DNA of 64,000 bases from Pseudomonas migulae (GCF_024169315.1 NZ_JALJWR010000001.1:2377501-2441500); one strand, 5' to 3'. Shown: positions 11,880-20,594, numbered from the stretch's first letter. The notes: generated from the sequence alone by a model not told the origin. Made by a program: numbers and translations.

Positions 11880-12194
11880 ATGAAAACCAAACTGATCCTC
11901 GCCCTGACCCTGTCCGTTCTGGCCGCCAACACCTTCGCCGCTGATGGTTACGACCGCACCGGTTCGGCCGCTTTCACCACCGCAGCGGCTGTCGCTTCTG
12001 ACGGCTACGACCACACCGGCTCGGCCAAAGTCGCCGCCGATGGTGCCGATCACGTCGGTGCAGGCAAACTCGCTTCCGACGGTTTTGATCACACCGGCGC
12101 TGCCAAAGTCGCCGCTGACGGTAGCGATCACACCGGTGCAGCCAAGGTTGCTGCCGATGGTGCAGACCACGTGGGTGCCGCTCGCCTGAGCTGA
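11880..12194 (+). CDS. Secreted 13-residue-repeat protein
   Basis: 104 residues. A signal peptide (to about residue 20) is followed almost entirely by repeats of the form DGxDHTGAAKVAA: five regular copies from residue 41 and one longer copy before them. GGAG lies 8 bases before the ATG. Similar proteins in pseudomonads have been labelled phage infection protein, but nothing in this sequence proves such a role. The acidic DGxD corners alternating with small residues suggest an extracellular or surface repeat structure. Confidence 0.8.
   Translation: MKTKLILALTLSVLAANTFAADGYDRTGSAAFTTAAAVASDGYDHTGSAKVAADGADHVGAGKLASDGFDHTGAAKVAADGSDHTGAAKVAADGADHVGAARLS
12000..12191 (+). repeat. In-frame 39-base tandem repeats
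   Basis: Five 39-base units encode the 13-residue repeats of the preceding gene (starting at residues 41, 54, 67, 80 and 93). They are degenerate at the DNA level but in perfect register. Confidence 0.85.
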
Positions 12195-12212
12195 TCATCG
12201 AGCGTGACTGAC

Positions 12213-12232
12213 AGCCCGACTTCGGTCGGGCT
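12213..12232 (+). terminator. Probable terminator of the repeat-protein gene
   Basis: AGCCCGAC-ttcg-GTCGGGCT hairpin 18 bases after the stop. Only a weak T-rich tail follows. Confidence 0.6.
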
Positions 12233-12267
12233 TAGTTGTGTCTGGCAGCGTCCAAAACCGACTCAAA

Positions 12268-12283
12268 ACACAAGATGTAGTGA
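12268..12283 (+). promoter_or_regulatory. Possible NrdR box
   Basis: ACACAAGATGTAGTGA differs at three positions from the NrdR consensus ACACWATATATWGTGT. It lies 430 bases before nrdB. NrdR boxes normally occur in pairs and no convincing second box was found, so this is tentative. Confidence 0.4.
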
Positions 12284-12709
12284 AAAACCGGTTTTTCTGG
12301 CTGTTTTTTGAACAAAAAAGTAGTACGTCAAAATTTAAGAAAAAAAATCTTCACCCGCGATATCCAGCCAAAGCCCTGTAAACCCTCGCTCCGACCGAAA
12401 AACCCTCCTTCTCGACCGCTCCATGCGCGGATTCGCCCCACCACGGCCGTAAAAATTTCCCTATAATGCCGGCTTAAACGGGCCTGCAATATTCCCTTAC
12501 AGGGGTCAAAAGCCAGTCTGAAGCCCACGCAGAACTGTTCACGCTATCTGCGCCCATCAGCGGCTTCGGAACACCCGTACAAAATTCTGTTTGATGCCTG
12601 CGTATAGCTGTTGCAAAAAACGATATTTCTATAGATCCAACGCGGTCAGACCGACCGTGTGAAAAACCATCACACGGGCATCTGGCCCTCACGCAGGAGA
12701 CGACACGTC

Positions 12710-13960
12710 ATGCTGAGCTGGGACGAATTCGACAAAGAAGACAGCGGCGAAACCGTGGTCAAAGGCGCCAACGCCGGCCACGCGACTGAAGCCAACATGG
12801 ACCGCCTCGACACCGCTGGTGGTGTTGCCGCTCAAGAAGCTCGCGCTGTGACCGCGTCCGACTCCGCCGCCATCGCTCGCGCCAAGGCTGCCCTGGACAA
12901 CCTCGACATCGCCGAAGGCCTTGCCGAACTCGAAGGCGCCTCCGCCCGTGTCGCCGTCGACGAAAAGCGCATGATCAACTGCCGCGCCGACCTCAACCAA
13001 CTCGTACCTTTCAAGTACGACTGGGCCTGGCAGAAGTATCTGGACGGTTGCGCAAACCACTGGATGCCGCAAGAAGTCAACATGACCGCCGACATCGCCC
13101 TCTGGAAAGACCCGGAAGGCCTGACCGACGACGAGCGCCGCATCGTCATGCGCAACCTCGGCTTCTTCTCCACCGCGGACTCCCTGGTTGCCAACAACCT
13201 GGTCCTGGCCGTGTACCGCCTGATCACCAACCCGGAATGCCGCCAGTACATCCTGCGCCAGGCGTTCGAAGAGGCGATCCACACCCACGCCTACCAGTAC
13301 TGCATCGAATCGCTGGCCATGGATGAAGGCGAGATCTTCAACATGTACCACGAGATCCCATCGGTCGCGAAAAAAGCCACCTGGGGCCTCAAATACACCC
13401 GCTCGATCTCCGATCCGAAGTTCGAAACCGGCACCGTCGAAACCGACAAAGAACTGCTGCGCAACCTGATCGCCTACTACTGCGTTCTGGAAGGCATCTT
13501 CTTCTACTGCGGCTTCACCCAGATCCTCTCCATGGGCCGCCGCAACAAAATGACCGGCGTCGCCGAGCAGTTCCAGTACATCCTGCGCGACGAATCCATG
13601 CACCTGAACTTCGGCATCGACGTGATCAACCAGATCAAAATCGAAAACCCGCACTTGTGGGATGCCGAGATGAAGGAAGAGGCTTCGCAGATGATTCTGC
13701 AGGGGACTCAGCTGGAGATCGAATACGCGCGTGACACCATGCCTCGTGGGGTGCTGGGCATGAACGCGGCGATGATGGAGGATTACCTGAAGTTCATCGC
13801 TAACCGTCGTTTGTCGCAGATTGGGTTGAAGGAAGAGTATCCAGGGACGACTAACCCGTTCCCTTGGATGAGCGAGATTATGGACTTGAAGAAAGAGAAG
13901 AATTTCTTTGAGACTCGGGTTATTGAGTATCAGACTGGTGGGGCGTTGAGCTGGGATTGA
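12710..13960 (+). CDS. nrdB: Ribonucleotide reductase class Ia, small subunit NrdB
   Basis: 416 residues; supplies the diiron-tyrosyl radical for reduction of ribonucleotides to deoxyribonucleotides with Nrd[12 protein letters not shown] gives ligands E188 and H191 and radical Y195; [11 protein letters not shown] supplies the second Glu/His set. The ATG at 12710 has GGAG upstream; the longer frame adds 17 implausible residues. nrdA, which most pseudomonads keep immediately upstream, is not in this window. The last 270 bases use many G/T-ending codons, unlike the C-ending codons of the first kilobase. Confidence 0.95.
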   Translation: MLSWDEFDKEDSGETVVKGANAGHATEANMDRLDTAGGVAAQEARAVTASDSAAIARAKAALDNLDIAEGLAELEGASARVAVDEKRMINCRADLNQLVPFKYDWAWQKYLDGCANHWMPQEVNMTADIALWKDPEGLTDDERRIVMRNLGFFSTADSLVANNLVLAVYRLITNPECRQYILRQAFEEAIHTHAYQYCIESLAMDEGEIFNMYHEIPSVAKKATWGLKYTRSISDPKFETGTVETDKELLRNLIAYYCVLEGIFFYCGFTQILSMGRRNKMTGVAEQFQYILRDESMHLNFGIDVINQIKIENPHLWDAEMKEEASQMILQGTQLEIEYARDTMPRGVLGMNAAMMEDYLKFIANRRLSQIGLKEEYPGTTNPFPWMSEIMDLKKEKNFFETRVIEYQTGGALSWD

Positions 13961-14017
13961 TTACCTAGCTCGCCGCGATTTGATGATTGCACTTAGAATC
14001 GGAAAATCGAAAAAAGC

Positions 14018-14047
14018 AAAAGCCCCGATCTGATCGGGGCTTTTTTT
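14018..14047 (+). terminator. Terminator of nrdB
   Basis: AGCCCCGATC-TGATCGGGGCT hairpin followed by seven T. AT-rich island DNA begins right after it. Confidence 0.9.
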
Positions 14048-14184
14048 GGCCCCCCCTTCACACAATCATGGACAAGCTAGACATTCTCGAAATAAAGAGT
14101 TAACTTTATAGAGGCAGTTTGATATCACACTAGGGCAATCGCTTAAGTTTAACTTCGCACACTCGAAAATCACGGAAAGAAACA

Positions 14185-15201
14185 ATGAAAAGTATGGAAC
14201 CGCTACCCCAGAGCGTCTCAGAATTTCAAGCATATTTTAAAGAGTTGTTTGGCAGCTCTAACAAAGACAGAAGCGTCGAGTACATTTACTCTTATTTAAC
14301 AAGAAACTGCTCATACCTATCACGCTCCATCCTTAGAGCGGGCGAAAATAAAAATTATTTTGTAAAATCTTTCTCATGGCTATTTGCCCTTTCTGAAAAG
14401 CTAGAAATAAATCTTGAGGAAGCACTTAGAAAAAAATTTCCCGACGTTTGTCCGTATTGCATCTCGAGTCCTTGTATTTGCGCTGAAACTTCGAAGAAGC
14501 CTCCTCAATATAAAGCAGAATGGGAAATCAAGCGTGAACTGGAGCACAAATACCTAGCGATAACTAATTTCCAACCAGCTGGGAGCTTTTCAATAAATAA
14601 TGCTGTATTGAGCGTAAACAAAATCTATCCAGCTAATAGAGCGGTATGGGCGGCTTACGGTAGCACATACCACTTCTCTAGGTTATTTGAGGAAATTGGT
14701 GAAGTTCACGAGGCTTACGGCGCTTTCGTAAGTAGCGAAAGAACTATAGCTAACATACGTGACGAACTAGCAGATGTCTTTGCTTGGCTTTTGTCCGCAT
14801 GGGGAATACAAAATAAAGAAACCCCGTTATCTGACGCACTCATCGCATATTACTACGAAGGATGCCCTGTCTGTAGGTCTAACCCATGCAAATGCAACGA
14901 CTACTCCAGCAGAGTTCAATCCTTAGTCAGAATTGAAGACTTAGACGAGTTCAAAAAACTCATTGCTGAAGTCCTCAAATTATCACCAGAGAAAAGTGCT
15001 TCACTTATAGAAATTTCCACATCACTAGACACTGTAAAAGTGTCGAAATCAACCACTGAAGCCAAACGAGTTGTAGCACAAGGGCTAGAAGTGCTAAATC
15101 AAGTGGAGAAAGCAACTAACTCTACGGCCTCAGTAGCCACAAACATTAAGTCCATTGTCGATTCAGCCACACTAGTTGTGAAAGCCTTTACTTGGTTTTA
15201 A
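14185..15201 (+). CDS. Tandem MazG-like protein with two zinc knuckles, function unknown
   Basis: 338 residues, clearly AT-richer than its neighbours. Residues 169-201 (EEIGE ... ELADVFAWL) carry the EExxE and ExxD metal-binding pattern of MazG-type NTP pyrophosphohydrolases, and a CPVC-x4-CKC knuckle (C227, C230, C235, C237) closes that half. The first half repeats the plan: SFSWLFALSEKLEINLEEAL then a CPYC-x4-CIC knuckle (C89, C92, C97, C99), but its acidic metal ligands are lost. It is thus one degenerate and one apparently intact copy, plus a helical tail (240-338). GGAAAG lies 6 bases before the ATG. Its place beside a restriction system suggests, without proving, a defence or nucleotide-pool role. 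Confidence 0.7.
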   Translation: MKSMEPLPQSVSEFQAYFKELFGSSNKDRSVEYIYSYLTRNCSYLSRSILRAGENKNYFVKSFSWLFALSEKLEINLEEALRKKFPDVCPYCISSPCICAETSKKPPQYKAEWEIKRELEHKYLAITNFQPAGSFSINNAVLSVNKIYPANRAVWAAYGSTYHFSRLFEEIGEVHEAYGAFVSSERTIANIRDELADVFAWLLSAWGIQNKETPLSDALIAYYYEGCPVCRSNPCKCNDYSSRVQSLVRIEDLDEFKKLIAEVLKLSPEKSASLIEISTSLDTVKVSKSTTEAKRVVAQGLEVLNQVEKATNSTASVATNIKSIVDSATLVVKAFTWF

Positions 15202-15572
15202 CTTATTCACAGCAAAATATATTTACCTAAAATCCTGGCTGAGGAGGTAACTACTCCTCAATCAGACCTACTAGGAACCCGCATCTATCACAAAAAAATA
15301 TTTCCGGCCCAACGTTCGACCGTTGATGGCTGATTCAAGCCCTCCAGCCAAGTGCTTCAGAAATACTGCACGCAGGGGCTGCCGCGCCCAACAGAAGAGG
15401 CTTTTTTGTGCCCACAACATATAATCAAGATCCACTTACCAACAACATCTCCGATTGGAGGCCAGTCAGTCATGACAAGTCAGCCACGGGGCTCCGATGA
15501 AAATAACGACTCGGCAGCAGTAATAGGCATGGATGAAGGAAAACCCTCTGACTATTCACTATCAGTTATTAG
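15202..15572. other. Island gap without a confident gene
   Basis: 371 bases between convergent genes. A plus-strand frame 15471-15654 (60 residues, starting MTSQPRGSDEN, GGAGG upstream) could be a small gene or a cut-off 5' end, but it runs antisense over the nuclease 3' end and matches nothing known. An imperfect palindrome around caacgttcgaccgttg is at about 15312-15327. Confidence 0.4.
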
Positions 15573-16901
15573 CTACAGCGGAAGAATCAACGATGGTCGC
15601 TTCAACCTCACCTCATTGTCGAAAAACTGTCTGAAAGTAATGACATTATCGTAGCCGTCGTAAGCTGACTCTTTAGCTTTCTTCAAAGACTCCGGCACAA
15701 CCAGCGAAATCGAATTCCTTTCCATTTCAGCAATGGCCTCGCCAGACACTCGGTCATCCACAGTAGCGAGAAAAATTGCACCTAGCGGCTTCTCTAAGGC
15801 CAACTGCTTCCATCGTTCACGCAGTGTTGTCTTCAAGGAAACAATAATCGCATCTCCCTTCAGGTTGAGTTCCTTGACGTCAGGCAAGACGAAATCCGGG
15901 CGCCGACCACCGAAGACAGCCTGCGCTTCATGACGAATTCGACCATCCTTGAAAAGCCTCGCTACATGATGCTCAAAAGAAAGCCCAGCTCTGCTCTTTC
16001 TGGTTTGAGCCGCGCTGAGGAATATCGAGTCGAGTTCAGAGAATGCCCGAACCAGATTGCCGACAGGGTCACCTCCCCCGTGAAGGAGAATTCGGGCGAC
16101 TTGAGCTGCACGGAAGCGAAGTTCTGCCTGCTTGTAGATGGAGTATTCAATGTCCCGGCTGATGCGCATGACCGCGTCACCAGGATGGGAGACGGAGAAC
16201 GGATTCATGTCGCAAAAGCCGCTCTCACTAAGCCACTTGCTCTGCGCTTTTCCCGCCAGAGTCTCTGGAGATGGAAGAGTCTGCTTCTTAATGAATTGCT
16301 CCAAGGTTCCATCCTTGATCGCCTGCGAAAGCTCGGCAATGAGCTGATCAGTTTCGGAAGCCGGCTCAGCAAGCGAAGCAGGATCGAACAGGCCAAAGTG
16401 GAAATCGGCACCCAGCTCGAATGCGGTCTCGATAATTTCCGCTTCTTCGCTTACCGAATCGACAACGATGAACCAATAGTTGGAACCAAAGCTCACTTGT
16501 TTGAGTTTTCCGATAACGAGCAACGAGGCTGGGGAAAGCGCCTGGAATTGCTCCTTGGGTATACCTGTGTGTTGCCACTCGTACCTTGGCTTTGCTTTCT
16601 CTTTATTGGTTGGATTGCGCATCGAAAAATGTTTGATCGTCGATGTCTTTATCTCGCCCGAGGCTGGCCAGAACGTTGGGTATTCGACATCGTAAATGTG
16701 CGGTTTTTCCGGGTTGGAATTTTTTAGTTTTGGAAAGAAGTCAGACTCTGCAACAAGACGAGGGATAAAAAATCCGTTCTGATGCCCATTCTTGGAGCTA
16801 TCTGCCCAAGATGTGTCATTACGAGACAGTTTCTTGATGAAAAGACTCTCACTCTGATTGATCAAAGTGGAAATATCATTCCATTCCGGATGGAAACCCA
16901 T
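15573..16901 (-). CDS. EcoRII-type restriction endonuclease
   Basis: 442 residues. The N-terminus (SLFIKKLSRNDT ... GHQNGFFIPR) resembles the EcoRII effector-DNA-binding domain, and the C-terminal third matches its catalytic domain: RKSRAGLSFEHHV (E310), RRPDFVLP (D336), SLKTTLRERWKQ (K357), then a SLVVPESL strand. EcoRII is a type IIE enzyme cutting at CCWGG, and the Dcm-type methylase next door fits that site. AAGGAA precedes the ATG by 6 bases. It is somewhat longer than EcoRII (about 404 residues). The recognition site is inferred. Confidence 0.88.
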   Translation of the reverse strand: MGFHPEWNDISTLINQSESLFIKKLSRNDTSWADSSKNGHQNGFFIPRLVAESDFFPKLKNSNPEKPHIYDVEYPTFWPASGEIKTSTIKHFSMRNPTNKEKAKPRYEWQHTGIPKEQFQALSPASLLVIGKLKQVSFGSNYWFIVVDSVSEEAEIIETAFELGADFHFGLFDPASLAEPASETDQLIAELSQAIKDGTLEQFIKKQTLPSPETLAGKAQSKWLSESGFCDMNPFSVSHPGDAVMRISRDIEYSIYKQAELRFRAAQVARILLHGGGDPVGNLVRAFSELDSIFLSAAQTRKSRAGLSFEHHVARLFKDGRIRHEAQAVFGGRRPDFVLPDVKELNLKGDAIIVSLKTTLRERWKQLALEKPLGAIFLATVDDRVSGEAIAEMERNSISLVVPESLKKAKESAYDGYDNVITFRQFFDNEVRLKRPSLILPL

Positions 16902-17051
16902 TGTTGTTCCTTATTTCTGATATTCGGGCGAGCTACTCAGGAGGTTGGCAGCAGGGCAACAATCTGGTCGCTTGTCATCTGTCACAGATGCAGGTGTGTT
17001 CGAACTGCTTGAAGGTGTTTGGCAGGCTCCCAGCCACAACAATTAACTTCC

Positions 17052-17534
17052 CTAGTGTGCGGATGTACATCCTAGTTTCAACACATCCTCGTCGATCTGG
17101 AAATATTCCGATCCATTTATCAGCCAGCTAGCTATCAGGTCAACGAGCAATGGGGATTTTTCTTTTTTCATCGACCTTACAGCACATTCCCACACGATAA
17201 GAACCCTCCAACCCATTGCTTTAAGGGCGCCTTCCTGAAGGCCGTCACGAGTCTGATTTTTTCCGATTTTCTCTAACCAGAACTCAGGACGAGTTTGGGG
17301 AACCTTAAAATACCTGCATGCATGCCCATGCCAAAAACAGCCATGAATGAAGACAAGTGCACGGTATTTCGGTAACACCAGATCGGGTTTGCCGGGAAGG
17401 TCTTTAACATGCACACGGAAACGAAAGCCCCGTGCGTGCAAGGCTTTGCGGATTAGAAGTTCAGGCTTGGTATTTTTGCCCTGAATTCCAGCCATCATTC
17501 TGGAGCGTGTAGCTACATCCACGACATCAGTCAA
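17052..17534 (-). CDS. vsr: Very short patch repair endonuclease Vsr
   Basis: 160 residues; nicks 5' of T in T:G mismatches left by deamination of 5-methylcytosine, usually in CTWGG context. Catalytic D51 (PGKPDLV), H64 and H69 (FIHGCFWHGH) and zinc-binding cysteines are in the same register as E. coli Vsr, followed by FWLEKIGKN and RVLIVWEC. The start is a TTG at 17534: it aligns with the family N-terminus (MxDVxDxATRS) and has GGAGG four bases upstream, whereas the first ATG would remove conserved residues. It follows the methylase by 58 bases. Confidence 0.95.
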   Translation of the reverse strand: MTDVVDVATRSRMMAGIQGKNTKPELLIRKALHARGFRFRVHVKDLPGKPDLVLPKYRALVFIHGCFWHGHACRYFKVPQTRPEFWLEKIGKNQTRDGLQEGALKAMGWRVLIVWECAVRSMKKEKSPLLVDLIASWLINGSEYFQIDEDVLKLGCTSAH

Positions 17535-17592
17535 ATAGCCTCCATACCGGAGCGCTGGGCGCTCCGGATTTGAGACCGACGCGGCTATCTCA

Positions 17593-19029
17593 TCAGGCTG
17601 GAAGGGCGAATTCCAACTGAGGCTGCTCAGTGTCGGTCATTTTCTCTTTCGCTTTCAGGATACGGTCCTTCATCAATCGAGCAACCGCCTCAAAAACCGG
17701 GACGGCAACAGAGTTGCCAAACTGACGATAAGCCTGAGTGTCAGAAACCGGAATGATGAATGCGCTCTCACCAGGCTTATCAAATCCCATCAAACGTGAA
17801 CACTCATGAGGCGTCAATCGACGAGGCCGATTAATCTGGTTCAGTTCGCTATTGAAATCCAGAGTTTCGACAAAGCCTCGATCAACAAGGATTTCAGAGC
17901 CGTCCTTGTGATACCTCGCTGACAACGTACGTGCCACGTCATTAGGCCGAGTCAACCCAAAACCGAATCCATTACCCTTCTCGCGATGCTTCGCAGCATA
18001 GCGATACAGGTAATCCCAGAGCTTTGGCGTCAGGATGTATTTGCTGTCTACTTCTTTATCGAGCAAATCGCCAAACGTAGGTTTTTGCGTCGGGAAGTAC
18101 TTGTTGATTTCACTTAACGTGAATCCTTGGTGAACATTCAAGTCACGACGGAAACCCACCAGCACGATTCGCTCACGATGCTGCGGCACGAAGTGCTTGG
18201 CATCGATGACCTTAGGGTCTGAACCCTTCGGCGCATTTACATCTGCAACCTCATAGCCCAATTCATCCAGCGCTTCGCAAATAATCCGGAACGTATTGCC
18301 CTTGTCATGGCTTTTCAGGTTTTTGACGTTCTCAAGCAAGAATGCGGCCGGGCGTTTCGCGGCAATAATTCGGGCCACGTCGAAAAACAGAGTGCCTTGG
18401 GTCTCACATTCGAAACCATGTTTGCGCCCCAAGGAGTTCTTCTTGGAAACACCAGCAAGGGAAAATGGTTGGCACGGAAACCCTGCCAATAAAACATCGT
18501 GATCAGGAATGTTGCGATCAATGTTCTTGTAGGCTTCCTCGTCACTGATTTCGGGCTTGTCAGAAAGCGTGACCGAACGGATATCCAGATTGAAGCGATG
18601 ACGTGCAGGATCGCAGAAGTGGTTAGCTTTGTAGGTTTTGACTGCGTATTTGTTCCATTCGGACGTGAACAGGCATTCGCCGCCAATAGCTTCAAACCCT
18701 TTTCTGATTCCACCGATACCAGCGAAAAGATCGATGAAGGTAAAGGAAGGTTTGTGGTTCAAACGCTTGGGCAACAAGCCTTCCAGGCGAGTGAACTCAA
18801 TGTGGGAAAGCTTCGGCGAAGCTTTGCCTTTGACCCAGCGATTAATCGTTTCACGGCACCAATGGGTTGGGCTGACATCGTTGAGAATCTCGGCGAGCTG
18901 ACCTTGATCGTAAATCTCAAGCAGCTTGTGCAACAGCGCAAGATCAGTAACAGGATGAGTTTCCGGCTCATGGGTGCCCGAGGTCGTTTCGCTCAAGGAT
19001 TCAAAAGATGGTGTTTCAAATAGATTCAT
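17593..19029 (-). CDS. Dcm/M.EcoRII-type DNA (cytosine-5) methyltransferase
   Basis: 478 residues, close to Dcm (472) and M.EcoRII (477). Motif [11 protein letters not shown] (98-107), motif [10 protein letters not shown] with catalytic C186, [18 protein letters not shown], and motif [13 protein letters not shown] are all present, as is the Dcm-type N-terminal extension (30-90). Wide stretches agree with Dcm, for example [12 protein letters not shown], so methylation of the inner C of CCWGG is likely. It protects against the EcoRII-like enzyme and creates the lesions Vsr repairs. The ATG at 19029 (GAGGA upstream) is chosen over a TTG at 19053. Confidence 0.94.
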   Translation of the reverse strand: MNLFETPSFESLSETTSGTHEPETHPVTDLALLHKLLEIYDQGQLAEILNDVSPTHWCRETINRWVKGKASPKLSHIEFTRLEGLLPKRLNHKPSFTFIDLFAGIGGIRKGFEAIGGECLFTSEWNKYAVKTYKANHFCDPARHRFNLDIRSVTLSDKPEISDEEAYKNIDRNIPDHDVLLAGFPCQPFSLAGVSKKNSLGRKHGFECETQGTLFFDVARIIAAKRPAAFLLENVKNLKSHDKGNTFRIICEALDELGYEVADVNAPKGSDPKVIDAKHFVPQHRERIVLVGFRRDLNVHQGFTLSEINKYFPTQKPTFGDLLDKEVDSKYILTPKLWDYLYRYAAKHREKGNGFGFGLTRPNDVARTLSARYHKDGSEILVDRGFVETLDFNSELNQINRPRRLTPHECSRLMGFDKPGESAFIIPVSDTQAYRQFGNSVAVPVFEAVARLMKDRILKAKEKMTDTEQPQLEFALPA

Positions 19030-19396
19030 GAGCCCGAAATTCCTCTGGGTCAAAGCTGTGACGAATGGTCACCATTCTAGCCCTGTAAACCTCAAAGTAA
19101 ATGAAATTTCTTCGGATCCGTGACATGCGGCTTAGGCAATACGGATTGAAGGAAAGGTAGAAATTATCAGCGACCAGATACTGGATATAAACACAGCATA
19201 ATTTACTTGCTGCCATTGTCCAGATTTCGTTTTGTTTCCTGGGGAGGTAGGAAAAGTCGCTGGTTGACGACTCACTCTGATCCACCTACCCTCGACTCCG
19301 AGCCTAAGAAACTCTACAAACCAGAGCGGTCCTCCGCACCCGACAGTCATGCGGCTTTTTTTCGTCTGCGGTTTCTCTACGTCTGCGAAAAATCCC
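19030..19396. other. Methylase upstream region
   Basis: No credible gene. It should hold the leftward promoter of the methylase-vsr genes. Near its right end (19334-19362) a short hairpin, CCGCA/TGCGG followed by seven T, looks like a weak rightward terminator preceding the structured RNA. Confidence 0.45.
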
Positions 19397-19488
19397 CGTT
19401 ATGTCGGGAGTGGGCGAATACAAGACCCGAAAGGGGAATATGTCCGGCCCGTCTCTGGTGGGTTTCTTAGCTCCCGACACCCATAACG
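19397..19488 (+). ncRNA. Structured RNA, C4-antisense-like, upstream of BRO gene
   Basis: A closing stem pairs CGTTATG (19397-19403) with CATAACG (19482-19488) and TCGGGAG (19404-19410) with CTCCCGA (19471-19477), with one small bulge. Inside is a CCC-GAAA-GGG tetraloop hairpin near 19425-19437. The next gene encodes a BRO/antirepressor-type protein 119 bases downstream, the arrangement of C4 antisense RNAs of P1-like phages, which repress antirepressor translation. Identification as C4 rests on structure and context only. Confidence 0.55.
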
Positions 19489-19606
19489 AATGCCCTAAGA
19501 AAGCAGCCAGAGGTAAAGGAAATGCCTGATATTTCGACCTTCACGATGAAGGTGACTCGCCGTCCCCGTATGCCCAATCGCGCGCTTCCGTTTCAGGAGG
19601 TTAGCC

Positions 19607-20116
19607 ATGTCTGAACCGCTCCTTGCAACCCTCTTCCTTCGTCACGGCACCTGTCTTCGTGCCCTGCTCGTGGAGAACCAGGTGTGGTTCTGTGCTCACG
19701 ACCTGGGAAGATTGATGGGCAAACATCTCGACGAACGCATGTCTCGCAAACTGGATGCAGATCAGCGGCGGATGATGCTCGTGGAGGCTCAAGGTATTGC
19801 CGAAGAACGACTGATGATCAGCGAGTCCGGCGTTTATGCGTTGCTGGTTTATCACTATTGCCCGGAGTATCGACTTCTGAGGGAATGGCTGACTCACCAG
19901 GTCGTTCCCACGTTACGTGATGCGCGTCCATCGCGTTCAGTTGAACGTCCAACGTTGAGTGTTCTGGACTGGCCGAAGATGTCACTCTGCATGCTGCACT
20001 GGCAGGATGAACCCTGGATTCGGTTGCGGGACATGCCTTGCGTGTTGGCAGATGATCCGTTCAATCAACGCGGGTCGTGGTGGCGTAAGGTGTCACGAGT
20101 GCTGCGAGGGTTCTGA
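19607..20116 (+). CDS. BRO-N domain protein (phage antirepressor-like)
   Basis: 169 residues. The N-terminal 105 have the Bro-N pattern: VENQVWFCAHDLGRLMG, an ESGVYALL helix, and LREWLTHQVVPTLRD. The rest has no recognised domain. AGGAGG lies 6 bases before the ATG, a strong site that a C4-type RNA could mask. Such proteins antagonise phage repressors or bind DNA. Here there are no other phage genes, so it is a stand-alone or relic element. A strong terminator follows. Confidence 0.85.
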   Translation: MSEPLLATLFLRHGTCLRALLVENQVWFCAHDLGRLMGKHLDERMSRKLDADQRRMMLVEAQGIAEERLMISESGVYALLVYHYCPEYRLLREWLTHQVVPTLRDARPSRSVERPTLSVLDWPKMSLCMLHWQDEPWIRLRDMPCVLADDPFNQRGSWWRKVSRVLRGF

Positions 20117-20130
20117 TTGTTCATTGCCGT

Positions 20131-20171
20131 AAAAAATCCGCTGCTTGAATTTCAGGCAGTGGATTTTTTTT
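20131..20171 (+). terminator. Terminator of the BRO gene
   Basis: AAAAAATCCGCTGC / GCAGTGGATTTTTTTT hairpin with a long T run, 15 bases after the stop. Confidence 0.92.
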
Positions 20172-20245
20172 GGTGGTGTTTTAATGACGCCTTCGCGAGC
20201 GAGCTCACTCCAACAAAGGAATTTGTTGCTGGGCCTGCTCCCGGT

Positions 20246-20398
20246 GTAAGCAATGCCGTGGCGCTATGTTCGAATTGTCATCGCCGTTGCCACCACTCGA
20301 GCGATCGGGATGAGTTTGGAAACATCAGTTGGAGGAAATACGTGCCTGCTGAAATTTCAGACCAAGAAGATCTGTCTGTACTCATAGCCCGCCCTTAA
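20246..20398 (+). pseudogene. HNH endonuclease C-terminal remnant
   Basis: The frame reads VSNAVALCSNCHRRCHHSSDRDEF, the cysteine-pair and double-histidine end of HNH nucleases (usual form ALCPNCHRxxH), then about 25 residues to a stop. The N-terminal nuclease part is absent: upstream is the BRO terminator and a REP-like half unit (20189-20211). There is no start codon or ribosome site of its own, so it is read as a truncated gene. It overlaps the 3' end of the converging Phd-like gene by 17 bases. Confidence 0.7.
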
Positions 20399-20594
20399 AA
20401 CCTTCGATGATGTCCTCAGGGGTGCTGTCAAAATCCGCCGATATCCGAATCTTCCCCTTCAGCCGCCCAGGCTTGCGGGTCTGCGGCCAATCGACATGGG
20501 GCAACAGGTCCAGATAAGGCCTTCCGGCCTCGGTGATCACCACCCTGTCGCCCCGCCATGCACGCGCACCTGCAGATTTTGCGTCATCACTCAT
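20382..20594 (-). CDS. Phd/YefM-like antitoxin, short N-terminus
   Basis: 70 residues. VVITEAGRPYLDLLPHV followed by PGRLKGKIRISADFDSTPEDIIEGFKGGL-type C-terminus (residues 18-70) is the Phd/VapB antitoxin pattern, including the toxin-binding tail. The usual N-terminal DNA-binding strand-helix (about 20 more residues) is replaced by a short MSDDAKSAGARAW segment. The ATG overlaps the stop of the HTH gene (ATGA), so it is translated from the hip operon. No PIN-type toxin follows. Confidence 0.7.
   Translation of the reverse strand: MSDDAKSAGARAWRGDRVVITEAGRPYLDLLPHVDWPQTRKPGRLKGKIRISADFDSTPEDIIEGFKGGL

Larger units (their letters stand above)
12195..12709. other. Long nrdB upstream region
   Basis: 515 bases with no gene. 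Contents: the terminator at 12213, the NrdR-like box at 12268, and a perfect TATAAT at 12462-12467 with no clear -35. If that TATAAT is used, nrdB would have a leader of about 235 bases. Part of this space is where nrdA would be expected if the genes were adjacent. Confidence 0.5.

Noticed and set aside
12689..13654. 321-residue frame opposite nrdB
   Set aside because: Antisense shadow of nrdB with no recognisable domain.
15352..15654. 100-residue frame near the nuclease 3' end
   Set aside because: Weak start, overlaps the nuclease antisense and resembles nothing known; kept only as a note in the gap entry.
19016..19285. 89-residue frame upstream of the methylase, possible controller protein
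   Set aside because: No helix-turn-helix and it overlaps the methylase start; no support as a C protein.
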